The notes under the pieces were generated by a model. The model did not search any database. It saw only the letters and a program-made list of their open reading frames with translations, and was not told where the DNA came from. A program made the translations under genes and the position numbers. This document shows, in pieces, positions 37,982 through 50,400 of a DNA stretch of 64,000 bases; within the stretch, counting starts at the first letter, position 1; every line of letters begins with the position of its first letter. Origin of the DNA: a virus; the IMG/VR virus record IMGVR_UViG_3300033146_003955, positions 62,001 through 126,000 of that record. One strand, 5' to 3'.

Positions 37982-39721
37982 ATGACAAAAAAAGAGATAG
38001 AGGCATTAAAAGCTGGAGGTGCTGGAGCTAGTATGGGTATTTCCAATCGTCGTCATGATTTCAGTAAACGGGCTCCAGAAAAAGATAGTTGGCTGGATGA
38101 GAGTAGGATTCTTCCAACAACGCAGACTTGGATTCAAGTTGATTTCTTTGTAGAAACAGGAGCTGGTGATGACGAGTTACTTAAAAATTTTTATAATACA
38201 ATGAGTCATCGCGAATATGGAAAGTTAACTATTCCACGGTATTATATACAAAATGCAGAGTTTGATGGTGTTCAAATTGGAGCAAGAAAGGGTTCTATAA
38301 CAATTATTGATCCAGAGAACACGTGGTCTCGTGCTTTCGATTATATAGGGTATTGGAAGAATAAAAACGCTGGAAGACCAAACATGAGCATTCAATTTGG
38401 ATGGGTTGATTTAAAGGCAGGTGCTGAGAGAGGAGATATGGTTCAAACAATTCCTGCTATACTCTTAAAAACTGGATTTAACATGAATGAAAATGGTATT
38501 GTGACTATAACATTGGAATTTATAGAAAATACAGAAAGAATATTAGATATTGTTAAATTTAATAAGTTGGAAGATTTAACTTTATTAAACTCTGAGGTTA
38601 ATGGAGACCTTAAAAAAATGAGTGTTAAAGAAATTTTAGAATTTGTAATAGCAACAGATGGCATTAAAGCTCAATTAGAGACTTTTGATATCCATCTAAG
38701 TTTTGATGATACGTTTGAAATGAATGATGATAAATTTGGTGAAACGGGTGTAGATATAAAAATAAGATTAGGTGATACACTTGGTTCTAAAATAAATGAA
38801 ATAATTTCTAAAGCTACTCCAGATACAACTGAAAAAGATTTTTCTGATAAAGGTTGGTTATTAGCTTCATACGTTATGAAAGATAAAGAAATAAAATATA
38901 AAACAGTAAATGGGAAAACACACTATCATTCTTATATATTGTTTGGTTGGCGTTACGCTGTTACAGATGAAGGTAGGGCCGGAAATTTAAAAAAATGGCA
39001 AATAGAAAAATATACCATGGGAGTTGAGTCTGAGTCCGATATAGAAGAATTAAAAGGTCCAACACTGCTATGGAAAAAACAGTCAATGAATTATTCTGAG
39101 AAAACGCTTCTTACTTTTGATGTAGATTTAAAAATGTTAGATTATGCAACGTCCATGATTAAGAGTGAATTAGATACAAAACTTTCACAGTTTAATGAAG
39201 AAGATTGGGGCAAAATCGCTGAAGTAGTACAACAAATACAAGAAAAAGGTGATACTGATGCCAAAGCGTTATTAACTATGAATCCCCAACAATTAAGTGA
39301 AAAAGCTACATCTGAAGGTAAATCTTTTGGTTTAAGTTACGACGTTGGCGCACATATTTTTGGGTGGGGAATAAGTGAAGATGACAAAGCCAGAACCCAA
39401 ATAATAGATGAATTTAATGAGGTACTTAGAAATTCTAGTAGTAATGTAACTAAAGCTATAGGCGCTATTATACACAATAACGTCTTTAAAGCTAAAGCTA
39501 AAATAATGGGTGATCCTAGTTTTGGTACTGATTATACAATGTTTAATGTCTACTTTGATAGTGATTTTAATGGGGCAGGATCTTTTGCTGCATTCTTCAC
39601 TAGGAAATGGCTTTTGACGAAGGTTTCTCACAAGATAGAAGAAGGAAGTTATTTTACTGAATTAGAAATAATGGCTCTACCAATAGAACCGCCAAAATAT
39701 GCTCACGGTAACGTGAAATAG
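37982..39721 (+). CDS. Baseplate hub protein (gp27-like)
   Basis: The 579-aa product sits between a structural protein and the tape measure. TWIQVDFFVETG near the start and a C-terminal block with FNVYFDSDFNG, FFTRKWLLTKVSH and GSYFTELEIMAL match the strand pattern of gp27/XkdQ-like hub proteins that join the tail tube to the spike. Longer than T4 gp27 because of a middle insertion. Starts 4 nt after the previous gene. Confidence 0.7.
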   Translation: MTKKEIEALKAGGAGASMGISNRRHDFSKRAPEKDSWLDESRILPTTQTWIQVDFFVETGAGDDELLKNFYNTMSHREYGKLTIPRYYIQNAEFDGVQIGARKGSITIIDPENTWSRAFDYIGYWKNKNAGRPNMSIQFGWVDLKAGAERGDMVQTIPAILLKTGFNMNENGIVTITLEFIENTERILDIVKFNKLEDLTLLNSEVNGDLKKMSVKEILEFVIATDGIKAQLETFDIHLSFDDTFEMNDDKFGETGVDIKIRLGDTLGSKINEIISKATPDTTEKDFSDKGWLLASYVMKDKEIKYKTVNGKTHYHSYILFGWRYAVTDEGRAGNLKKWQIEKYTMGVESESDIEELKGPTLLWKKQSMNYSEKTLLTFDVDLKMLDYATSMIKSELDTKLSQFNEEDWGKIAEVVQQIQEKGDTDAKALLTMNPQQLSEKATSEGKSFGLSYDVGAHIFGWGISEDDKARTQIIDEFNEVLRNSSSNVTKAIGAIIHNNVFKAKAKIMGDPSFGTDYTMFNVYFDSDFNGAGSFAAFFTRKWLLTKVSHKIEEGSYFTELEIMALPIEPPKYAHGNVK

Positions 39722-39733
39722 GAGTAATATTTT

Positions 39734-42700
39734 ATGGGCACAATGAATGCCTTAAAAATGCGTTTAGATTTTCTCTTTAATACTAAAGAAGCAGTTCAAG
39801 GTGTTGCCTCCCTGACTAAAGGTTTTAACAATTTTGGTAATACTCTTGATATAATGAAAAATTTTATACCTGTTCATGATAATATGACTGGATCAATTAA
39901 TCAAATTAGTGAAAATTTGAAAAACGCTGTTGAATCAGGTAAAGAATACGGTGATGTTTTAAACAACTATATTAAGAGTGGAAATAGTATTGATGGATTA
40001 GCTGGAGGGATGGAGAGATTATATGAAGCACAAATAAAAGTAGGTCAATCTATTAAAACAGCAGGACAAATAGATATTTTAACAGGAGCAGTTAATGTTC
40101 TAGACCGAGCTTATATTAATGCAGGTAGCAGTGCTAATCAACTCCATGAAATACTTAAAGGATTTGATCCTAAAGGTGATAGATTTAATTTTGGTGATCA
40201 ATTAACTGAACAAATAATTGAATTGGAAGGAAGTAATGAAAAACTTGCTAAAGAGTTTAGAGAAGTAAATAGTGCTGCGGCTGAATTTAAGAAAAACCTT
40301 AATGGTAAACAGCTGGTACAATATAGCACATTAACTATGAAACTAGCAGAAGAATTCGCACACGGTACAATTAGTGCTAAAGCATATACCAAACAATTAG
40401 AACAATTAAACCATAGAACTACGTTTTTAAATCAGACTCTCCCTAAATTAAAAGGTCAACTAGCAGGTTTAGCTGGTGGTACTCTATCTACAATGACTAC
40501 TGCTTTAGGTGCTTTACGTATCATGGATGATGCTGTAAGTGCTCAAGCTCAAACAGTAGAAACAACTCATAGATTAGCTCTTGCTAATGCTACTGTATTT
40601 GAAGGTGCAGGAGAGAATGCAAAAAGTTTTACTAAAACAGTTATGGATATGAATAAAGCCGTTCGTGATGTTGGCACTCAAACAGGTGTATCAATGACAA
40701 GAGCTGCTGAAGCCATGAATTCTTTAGCTGCAGCTAGAGTTTCAGATAATATAGACGATTTGAATGAACTGGCTATTACATCAATTAGAATGTCACAGGC
40801 TTTTGGTATATCTGAAGGAGCGGCTGCAGATTTAATGAGGCAGCTTGTTCTCGTTGGTGGTTTAGACGTGGATAGTGTAAATGCAATGGCAGAGGAAATG
40901 GCAGATGTTCAAGCGGTATTCGGACTCACAGCAGAGGAAGCGACTGAAGTTACGGCACAAGTAGGGAAAGTGATAAATAGAATGACTGCGATGGGAGCCA
41001 ACTCTATTAAGAATGCAAAAATTGTAGCGAAAGAAGTTGCTAAAATGACTACATCATTTACTAAAGCTGGTCTAAGTGCTCAAGATGCTAGTGGTATGAT
41101 TGATCGTTTTATGGATCCAACTAAATTAGAAGATAATGTTCTTCTATGGCATAGTATGGGTATATCAGTTGCTGACGGTTTAGCTATGATGACTGGTGAT
41201 GCGTCTGCTATGGAAGGTATGACAGAAAAGTTAACAGCAACCGCAGTTCAATTAAAAGAACAATATGGTGGGAATGCTCTCGCTCTTCAAGCTATGGCAG
41301 AAGCTCATGGTATGACTATACAACAAATTAATCAACTAACTAATGCCCAAGAAAGACAAAAAAATATGTCTGCTGAAGAAATTAAAAAGATGGAAGAGCA
41401 AGCAACATTAGAATCTCAAGCAGAACAAGCACGTCAATCTATGAAAGAATCATTAACACGTTTGGCGTTTATAGGTAATGTGTTGATGCAAACATTCCTT
41501 ATGCCTCTTATAGATATCCTTACACCTATTGCGTCAAAGATAGCAAAAGTTGCCCAAGGTTTTACAGAATTTACTAAGAAGTTGGGACCTTTTGGCGGAG
41601 CCATTCGTGGTACTATGGGTTTAATTATATTATTCACTGCTTTAACTAAAACAAATTTACTTAAACTGTTAATGCCAATTGGGAAATTAGGTGAAGGTTT
41701 TGGTGGTATGTTTGGTGGTATAGCTTCAGGCGCTAAAAAGGGTATTGCAGCTTTAGGTAAATTTGTTACGTTAGCTGCTGGAAAGTTAAAAAATAAAGCA
41801 TTGAGTGAAGGATTAGGCAAACTTGGTTCAAGTATGCAGAGTGTTGCAGGTGGTGATAATAGTAAAACTATAAAAGGTGGTGCATCAAATGCAATAGGTG
41901 ATAAATCTATGGACAATGGGACTGATGCTACAAGCAAATTAAGTAAAATAAATGGTAAAGGTTTAATGCAAGTCGGCATTGGTTTAGCTGCGATTGCTGC
42001 TGCTGTTTTTTTATTAGCTCTTGCATTTAAAGTTTTAGTTGATGTTGTTCAAAATGCATCTGGACCAGATATGATTAAAGCTGGCCTTATCATGGCTTTA
42101 ATGATGGTCGGATTAGGAGCAGCAGCTTTTGCCTTAGGTAAAATATCCGCAGTTGCTGGTCCAGAAATAATGTTACTCGGCGGAGCGATGTTAATGGTTG
42201 CGGGATCCGTCGCTATATTAGCTGGAGCTTTCTGGCTTTTAAATGAAGTAATACAGAATGACGGTGGATGGAAAACATTTGGTATAATGGCTGCAATGAT
42301 GGCCATATTAGTTGTAGCTGTATTGGCTCTGGCAGCTGCTGGGACTGCTGCTGCCGTACCATTAATTACACTTGGTGGAGCTATGTTAATGATTGCAGGA
42401 TCAATAGCGATACTTGGTGCTGGTTTATTTTTAATAGGTTGGGGTTTAGATAAAATAATTCAAGCTATATCTAAGACTGGTAAAGAGTTTGCAGAAGGTG
42501 CTAAAAATATGGCTGCTGGAATTTTTTCTCTACTTATACCATTGGGCTTATTAGGTATTGTTGGTGGAGCGGCAGCTCTTGGCTTGTCATTGTTTGCTAT
42601 TGCTATGGCAGTTATTGGCTTAGCCGCTATGGCTCTAGTTATGATGTTTAATGTAATAAAAGATTCTATCACAGGATTTGTAGACGGATTAAGATATATA

Positions 42701-43684
42701 AGTGAAAATGCCGGAGTTGTTGTAGCAGGCCTTGCAGTATTAGGAGCCGGGCTTTTATTACTTGGTATTCAAGTCACACCAGTTATTCCCGCCTTATTAG
42801 GGGTTGGGCTTGCTTTTGTTATGATGGGAGCAGGTATGGCTTTGGTTGGTTTAGGGTTTAAATTCTTCAGTGAAGGTATTGCTAAACTTTCAGGTAATAT
42901 CGGTACTCTTGCTTTAGGATTAATTCTTACGATAGCTGCTTTTACTGCTTTTGTGACGGCTATAAATTTCTTTATTGTACCGATAGCAACTGCTATTATT
43001 GCTATTGCCGCATTAGGTGTAGCTACAATAATTCTTGGAGCAGGTATGGCTCTTTCCGGCCTTGGCATGCAACTTATGGCTAAAGGATTTGCATCTCTTA
43101 CTGAACATTCTAAGACTATGTTGAATACATCAATAGAACTAGCAAAATCTTTAGTCGCATTAGCTGTTGGTATGGGTATTGCTGCCGCGATTATGATGCC
43201 TTTTGTTGGTACTTTTGGAGCCGCTGCTATTACTCTTGGTTTATTTGCTCTCGTTGCTTTAAGCATAGGTGCTGCATTTAAAATGATGGGTACTGGAACA
43301 CAATTATTAGCTAAAAATGCTGTTGGAGCAATAGAAGGCATAAAAGGAATTAAGTCGGAATTAGGTGGTATGAAAGATGTAGCCAAAGATTATATCAGTT
43401 CTATAGATGATATAACAACATCATTTATTAAATTGGGCCAGGTTCAAGATAAAGGACTTAAAGGATTAAAAGCATACAAGAAGATTGTTCATGATATTCA
43501 AGTTGAAGTTAAAAAAAGCGGTGATGTTGATAAAGCTGCAGCTCAAATGGATACAGCTAATGAACATTTAAATAAAATATCCGGGTTTACTTCTAGAACA
43601 GCTCTTGCAGTTGAGAAGTTAGCAGATACTGTTAAGGGTGGCGGTAATAATTCTTTTGTAGCGACCATGGAAACTGGTCTTTAA
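39734..43684 (+). CDS. Tape measure protein
   Basis: The 1316-aa product is the longest helical protein in the tail operon: a coiled-coil N-terminal third, a middle with MADVQAVFGLTAEEATEVTA typical of tape measures, and a Gly/Ala/Ile/Leu-rich part (about 650-1200) with many hydrophobic helices that may insert into the host membrane. It sets tail length; at the usual 0.15 nm per residue the tail would be near 200 nm. SD AGGAG. Confidence 0.9.
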   Translation: MGTMNALKMRLDFLFNTKEAVQGVASLTKGFNNFGNTLDIMKNFIPVHDNMTGSINQISENLKNAVESGKEYGDVLNNYIKSGNSIDGLAGGMERLYEAQIKVGQSIKTAGQIDILTGAVNVLDRAYINAGSSANQLHEILKGFDPKGDRFNFGDQLTEQIIELEGSNEKLAKEFREVNSAAAEFKKNLNGKQLVQYSTLTMKLAEEFAHGTISAKAYTKQLEQLNHRTTFLNQTLPKLKGQLAGLAGGTLSTMTTALGALRIMDDAVSAQAQTVETTHRLALANATVFEGAGENAKSFTKTVMDMNKAVRDVGTQTGVSMTRAAEAMNSLAAARVSDNIDDLNELAITSIRMSQAFGISEGAAADLMRQLVLVGGLDVDSVNAMAEEMADVQAVFGLTAEEATEVTAQVGKVINRMTAMGANSIKNAKIVAKEVAKMTTSFTKAGLSAQDASGMIDRFMDPTKLEDNVLLWHSMGISVADGLAMMTGDASAMEGMTEKLTATAVQLKEQYGGNALALQAMAEAHGMTIQQINQLTNAQERQKNMSAEEIKKMEEQATLESQAEQARQSMKESLTRLAFIGNVLMQTFLMPLIDILTPIASKIAKVAQGFTEFTKKLGPFGGAIRGTMGLIILFTALTKTNLLKLLMPIGKLGEGFGGMFGGIASGAKKGIAALGKFVTLAAGKLKNKALSEGLGKLGSSMQSVAGGDNSKTIKGGASNAIGDKSMDNGTDATSKLSKINGKGLMQVGIGLAAIAAAVFLLALAFKVLVDVVQNASGPDMIKAGLIMALMMVGLGAAAFALGKISAVAGPEIMLLGGAMLMVAGSVAILAGAFWLLNEVIQNDGGWKTFGIMAAMMAILVVAVLALAAAGTAAAVPLITLGGAMLMIAGSIAILGAGLFLIGWGLDKIIQAISKTGKEFAEGAKNMAAGIFSLLIPLGLLGIVGGAAALGLSLFAIAMAVIGLAAMALVMMFNVIKDSITGFVDGLRYISENAGVVVAGLAVLGAGLLLLGIQVTPVIPALLGVGLAFVMMGAGMALVGLGFKFFSEGIAKLSGNIGTLALGLILTIAAFTAFVTAINFFIVPIATAIIAIAALGVATIILGAGMALSGLGMQLMAKGFASLTEHSKTMLNTSIELAKSLVALAVGMGIAAAIMMPFVGTFGAAAITLGLFALVALSIGAAFKMMGTGTQLLAKNAVGAIEGIKGIKSELGGMKDVAKDYISSIDDITTSFIKLGQVQDKGLKGLKAYKKIVHDIQVEVKKSGDVDKAAAQMDTANEHLNKISGFTSRTALAVEKLADTVKGGGNNSFVATMETGL

Positions 43685-43687
43685 GGA

Positions 43688-43704
43688 GCATAATTAATAA
43701 TATG
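43688..43704 (+). promoter_or_regulatory. Class A start element GCATAATTAATAATATG
   Basis: It ends with the ATG at 43702. AAGGAG overlaps its first G but lies 13 nt from the ATG, too far for standard initiation. Confidence 0.55.
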
Positions 43705-44379
43705 AAAATAATAAAATATTTATATGAACCCATACTTGAACTTCAATGTTCTACATGTATGGAAGAGCACACCATGCGTTTTGATATTTGTAAAGATTTT
43801 AAAAACGATGAAAATCATGAAGCTTTATACGTTGATTTAATAAGCGAATATACTCCTGGTTTTTTTGAGAGATTAAAGACTTTTTTTCATTATAGGAAGA
43901 ATTGGAAAAAATATATAAATGGGAAAGAACAAACATATAACGGTATAACTCTTGATATTACACAAATTAGAGAAATGTACCCAATCTTAATAGACAAACT
44001 TTTAAAGTATGAAACTATAACTTTAAAGGATGTAGAAGAAATAGAAAGTTGGGACAATTTTCCAACTATAGAATATGATAAAGATGGATGGGCAGAACAA
44101 ATTATATTTAATGGAAATGATATTGTTTTATCTATTGAAGCTCACGAAAGTAATGGAAAAAATATAATTCAATTTTTTACTCTTGGCTATAGATTTTATG
44201 ATGAGATGAAACAGAAAGATATTAATAGACGTACATGGTATTACTTGATATATAAAAGTAAGGCAATGATTAGTAATTATGAAGGATTTATTGATTATAA
44301 TAATACTAAGTTATTTCTTTCAGTATTATACTATTTAATTAAAAATATGAACAAAGAAACAAACCAACTCAATAAATAG
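43702..44379 (+). CDS. Unknown protein in the tail operon (225 aa)
   Basis: Follows the tape measure by 17 nt. The N-terminus contains LQCSTCMEEHTMRFDIC, a possible zinc site. The rest is alpha/beta. Position suggests a tail or baseplate component, or an assembly factor like the small proteins coded near tape measures. Confidence 0.6.
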   Translation: MKIIKYLYEPILELQCSTCMEEHTMRFDICKDFKNDENHEALYVDLISEYTPGFFERLKTFFHYRKNWKKYINGKEQTYNGITLDITQIREMYPILIDKLLKYETITLKDVEEIESWDNFPTIEYDKDGWAEQIIFNGNDIVLSIEAHESNGKNIIQFFTLGYRFYDEMKQKDINRRTWYYLIYKSKAMISNYEGFIDYNNTKLFLSVLYYLIKNMNKETNQLNK

Positions 44380-44386
44380 CCTAATT

Positions 44387-44429
44387 TCTCAATTTATCTT
44401 AAGATAATAGTAAGTAATAAGTTGAGAGG
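44387..44429 (+). promoter_or_regulatory. Leader of gene 44435: class B box within a TCTCAA/TTGAGA inverted repeat
   Basis: TAAGATAAT (44400-44408) begins 35 nt before the ATG. TCTCAA (44387-44392) pairs with TTGAGA (44422-44427), which overlaps the GAGAGG ribosome binding site. Confidence 0.45.
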
Positions 44430-44434
44430 TAAAA

Positions 44435-47400
44435 ATGGCTAATTGTGATAACACTTCTAATGATAGTGGTAACCTTGGCGTGGGACCAGGTGTTCCAAAT
44501 CCTAATATTGATTCTGAGATTTTAAAACCAGAACAAAATATCCCCCCTCGAGAAAGTTATAAATTGGGTGAAAATTTTTTAGAACCTGATAATAAAGCTC
44601 AGAAAGGTATACGTACTTTAGGTTCTTTCGGTACTCAAAAAAATAAAAATGAAAATGACTTAACACTTCCAACTGGTCAGAGAATAAAAAATGAACAAGA
44701 AATACAGCAAGCTATAGAAAGAAGAGGTAAGGACGAAGCTGAACCTCAAATGCCTATATCTTCTACAAGTAAAATAGATGAAAAAATCACTCAAATAAAA
44801 GATTCTGAAACTAAAAAATCTGTTGATATTGCTAGCACAGAAACTCGACCAAATAAAAATTTAAATGAAATATCCATTTCTTCAGATTCTAAATTAAAAG
44901 AATTAAATTCAATAAACATTAAATCTGATTCTAAAAAAGATGAGCAAGAAGTATTAGAAAGTGAAAATAGAGATATAAAAATAGGTGATCAAATAGATTT
45001 GGTAAGTAGTAGACAGATTAAAGATTCTTCTATTACTATAACAGGTGAAAAAAATTTTAAAAAAGATGAAGTGGTGGAAGATACTAATACTCATGAGAAA
45101 AAAGATTCTCCATCTATGGAAGTTAGCGGAGCTAACGGAAATCAAGTAAAAGTAGAAAATGATATAAATACAACTGCTCCTGTTGTAAATGATAAATTTT
45201 TTAATGAGAAGGATTTAAATGTAGTTGATATATTTAAAAATTCTAAAAAAGACGAAGTTGTAAATGTACACGACTCAACTGGGAAAAAGTCCGAATCAGA
45301 TTTGGGTCCAGAAGAAGATCACACTCTCAAGTTTGAGATGGATATACCTTCAACAATTTCAGTTAATAAAACTGAAGAAGAAATTGCTGGTACTATACCT
45401 ACTGAAAAGACTGAAGAAGAAATTGCAGACACTACATCTACTGAAAAGACTGAAGAAGAAATTGCAGACACTACATCTACTGAAAAGACTGAAGAAGAAA
45501 TTGCAGACACTACATCTACTGAAAAAGATTTACAAGAAATTGCAGACACTATATCTACTGAAAAAGATTTACAAGAAATTGCAGACACTATATCTACTGA
45601 AAAAGATTTACAAGAAATTGAAGAAGCTACAGCGTCTCAGGGTAAACCAACTGATGTTCAAATAACAACAGAAGCATCCAGCTCTGTTAATGCTTCACCT
45701 ATAACTATATTAGAAGCAGAAACAGGTGGAAGTGCTTTATCTTATAACGTAAACACTCCTGCTTCAGAACAAATAATAGAGAACGATTATGATACTACCT
45801 CGGTATTAAGAAATAAAGATGTAGCTGACAATAGCGCCTCTCGTGCAGATTCTGAAGGTAACGTTACTTTTATTGATGAAAATGGGAATGTAAATACAAC
45901 AATTAGAAAAATTAAAGATTCAACAAATACTGTATCGGCGTTAGCTTCTGCTGGTTTTAATCCTACAACAACTAATGGCGAAATTGATACAGAATTGTAT
46001 GACAATGCTGTTAAGGTACTATATGAGGACAATGTATTATCTAGTAATTATAGTACAAATAATAATGCTAATAAAAATTATGAATATGAATTAAATACTA
46101 ACATAAAAGCTAATAGAGAAATAGAATCTAATGAAGGTTTACTTGAAAAAGAAACATTAAAACAGGAAACAACAACTGATACCCATTCTAAAATAGGAGA
46201 TGTGTTATCAGATCCCGATCAAAGAAACGAGAGATACGATTATACAGAGTTGGAAAATGATGGGCAGGTAATAAAAGGAAGCGGCGATGCTATCGGTGCA
46301 AGAGATTTTAAATCTATAGACGTAAGTAGTGATGGAATAATAAATCAAGAATTATATCCTAATGATCCTGTTAATATACCTGAAAGTGCTAATGTCATTG
46401 ATAAAAATATATCTAATATATATCATGAAAATTTTATATATGATGATTTTGGTAATGAAAGAAACACTGATATAAGTTCAGAATCTAATGTTGGTTTATT
46501 CGATAGTGAAACTCCAAAAAAAGAAGTAACAGATCCAACAAATCAACTAAATTTAGAAAAACCTAATGATCAACTTCAAAATAGGCCAGAATACGTAGGT
46601 GATAATAATACAAATGATGAAATAAAAGGTATAAGAGATAATAAATTAAATGGTATAACAAATGAAAATATCATTCACTCAAATTATGAAGCTTCTATAA
46701 AAATTGATAATGCAGTATTAAATGCTGGTGAAGAAAGAGAAAGTGGTCAAGAAAATACTAATCATGATTATAGTAATTATATAAGTAGCAGAAATGTAGA
46801 AAACGATTTTATAGATACTACTGTACATGAACAAAACACACCTCGTAAAACAGTTGTACCTCCTAATAATATAATTGGCAACACTGAACCTTTAACCCAA
46901 TTACAAGACCGTTCGGAATACGTGGGTGACAACGATATAAACGATAGAATAAAAGGTGTAAGAGATAATAAACTAGATGGCATAACAAATGAAAATATTA
47001 TTCACTCAAATTATGAATCTGAATATAAAATAAATGAAGCAGCTCAGTTTAATGCTGTGACTACAGATGATGTTATTTCAGGTCAAGACAAGAGTAATTT
47101 TAATTATGATTCTGTACAAATTAAGAGACCGTATTCAAAATTATCAGAGAGTACAATAAATTCAGAATCATTTGTCCACGGTGTTACTCAAACTGATGAA
47201 ACAAATGTTGTATACCAAGACGATGATACTGATGGATATACTGGGCAAGTTAATGTCCAAGATGTTCTTACTGTAACTCGATTAGATAGAAACGTTGAAT
47301 ATACACTTAACGATATAGATAAGACAAAATTAAAAATAGATGCAACTACAGTTAATAGCGAAGGTGATATTACAGATATTGATTTTAATAATTATAATCA

Positions 47401-50400
47401 ACAACCTGGTGATTTTGATGACGGAAATGCTAACGAATATATCCCCAACAGAGACGCTATAAATTATGTCATAGACGACCCGGCGACAGAAGATGTAAAT
47501 GAGATGGCTGATGCTGCTATATTCCAGAAACAACAAGTTGATAATTTTGACTATACAGATATATTAGTTAAGTCTTCAGGTAAGATTTCTGGTACTCCAA
47601 GTGTTAGAGGAGCAAAAGATTTCAGATATATTGGTGCATCAAAAGTACCTGGAAGTATTGCGACAACTTCAAATCAGAAATATGCTGATCTCTTAGATAC
47701 AAAAAACATAGATTATGGTTCTGCTAAAGTGGAAGAAGCTTTTCTTGCAGAATTTGGGTTGGAAACTATTGAGGAGTGGAAAACTCAAGGTGTTTATTTA
47801 GAAAACGTACGTAATAAAATTGGTGAAGTGGATTTTAATCTATATAGAGAAGACAACAATGGTGATTATTCGTCCATTCAAGAAACAACAAATTTTACAT
47901 ATAGTACGTTAGCTTCCGATGGTAGTGAAATAACTATCTTCAATATTAAAGAAGGTGATATCGCATCAAAAAATAGTTTCTATAAAACATTAGAAGGTAA
48001 TAATGAATTTGGTGAAAATGATTATGCCTTCCCTACAGCTATTGCTATTAATAATAATGTTGATATAAATTCAGATAGATGGCAAGAAACTACATCACGT
48101 GATATAATAATGAGTGATTTATCAGAAGTAGATTGGTTTACATTGGTTGCTGCTGGAATGGGTGTTACGAGTGCTTTAAGTACAGCGTCTAATTTAGTGG
48201 ATACTATTGAAGATCTTAGTAATCCTCAAGGTTTTAGTGATTTCAGTATAAATGATGATACACAAAATGTGTTGAGACGGTTAACTTTCGTAAATGCAGC
48301 GTCTATAGTTTATAATGTTAAAAGTAATATCACATTAGAAGGTAGTGCAGGTTCAGGTGTTCTTGGTTATGTTGATTCAGTTTCAGAAGTTGCAACTTCA
48401 TTTGGAGCATTACAAAACCACCCTGCTGCATGGACAATGTCTCGCCTAAGAGCTATTAATCCTAAAAATGAACGTGATGTATTACCAGCGACAAATGTTG
48501 CTATCCAAGGCTCACGAGGAGAAGTAAAGGGAGATGCTAGTGGAAATTGGAATGGATGGCTTGATGGTGAAGAGTGGGATATAGAAAATTCATTCGCAGC
48601 TAAATATTCTTCTATGGCAAATTTTCGGGATGCTGTTATAGAAGGAAAAGCTGGCCAGTTAAATATATTTAATAGTGATAGAAAAATACGGCCTAGTTCT
48701 GGTACAGAAGGCAAAGACGCTATGTCTTATGATGAGTGGGACGGTCAATGGACAGAAATTGATGGTATGACTTTTATAAATGAGTGGACTGGAAATGTTA
48801 ATATAACCGCTAGTTGGTTACAACCAACAGAATATCAAGCTATTTATAATTTTAGTCAACATGTTAATGGAAAAGATAAAATTGATGTTGAAAAATTATG
48901 GAACATCAACAAAGATCGTACCAAACATAGAAAAGGTGCTTATACTAGTAAGTTGTGGGGTTTGGCAAGTGAATTTTTTACACCAAATGCTGATGGAATT
49001 TATAGACAGGATCTTAATACTAATATAGAAAGTAATTTCAATTCCGCTAAAGATGATAATATTAATAATTTTCCAGCTCCGTTTACAACAAATAGTATCT
49101 ATATGGCTGAAGATGGTGATACCAAAGGTACGCTTGGAAGTTATAAAATTTTATTTCCAGATGTTGAAAAAGGATGGCACGCAAATAATACCACTTATTA
49201 TATTAATAAAGATGTTTTAACCAAAATAAATGATAAATCGACAAAAATATTTGATGGAATGTTTCATGTTAAATCTGATCAAACCTTCTACGGTGAGTTA
49301 ATGGCTAATGCATCACTTGGTGCCGGTAAAGTAATTTATACAGATTATAAAGGAAAATCATTAAATCCGACTGTAGATAATGAACTTGATATAGATCCTC
49401 ACTTTATCGATGCTGGACTTAATGATATATTGATACCATTAACTGGTGTTGAAAATCTTACAGGTAAAGATTTGTTTTATAAAGAATTGATTAAAGATGA
49501 TAAAAACGAAAATTTAGAGGGTTTTAAACATTTTAATTGGACAAATTGGAAAAACAGTCAAGATAAGCATAATATATTTCAAGGGCTTTGGAATATAGAT
49601 ACTATGGCCGAGGGTAATGAAGCGGTTAATGAACGTATGGCTATCTCTAATATTAAAAGATACGAAACTATAAACATCTTCTATGACGAGTTGATGACTA
49701 ATAAAACTAATATTACAGAAAATAATTATCACCCTGAATATCAAGATGCAGAAGGTAATTTAGGTGATCCTCATCTCGGACAATTTCAAATTGATTATAC
49801 TACTACTGGTGGTACAGAAACACCTATATATAATACTGGTATAGCTCATGCGCAAGGCAAAGATTTATTTGCTTATAATATGGCAACACAAACTTTTGGT
49901 AAAGAAGAAGATTTATTTTCATGGTCACGTATTGGCTCTTTGAGTGAACAAGATACCGATTATAATTATTGGAATATGATGGGTATTATTAATAACGAAA
50001 ATAGATTGGCTGGTGGAGAATTTCAAAATATTAAAACAATAAAAAATAGTATAAATATTGTTAATTTTAAATATCGAGGTAAGTTATCAGGTTCAGGATT
50101 AACAAATAAGTCTGCTAATAATAGATTTTCATACGATGATTTTAGATTTATGGATAGTAGTAATCAAATTACTAAAACTATAAATATATTAGATGAAAAT
50201 GGAGCAATTACTAACAGCAATCTTGGTGAAGATTTAGCGTTTTTTAATGATGATAATTATGCTCTGTCTGCTCTTGCTGTTAATGTTCCTACTATTGTTG
50301 AATATGATAAATTTACATTTGGAACAGATGAAACTGGTAGTAGAGATGGGATAACAGATAAATTAATAGAATCAGCTCCTTTCGCTCAATCTGCATTTGG

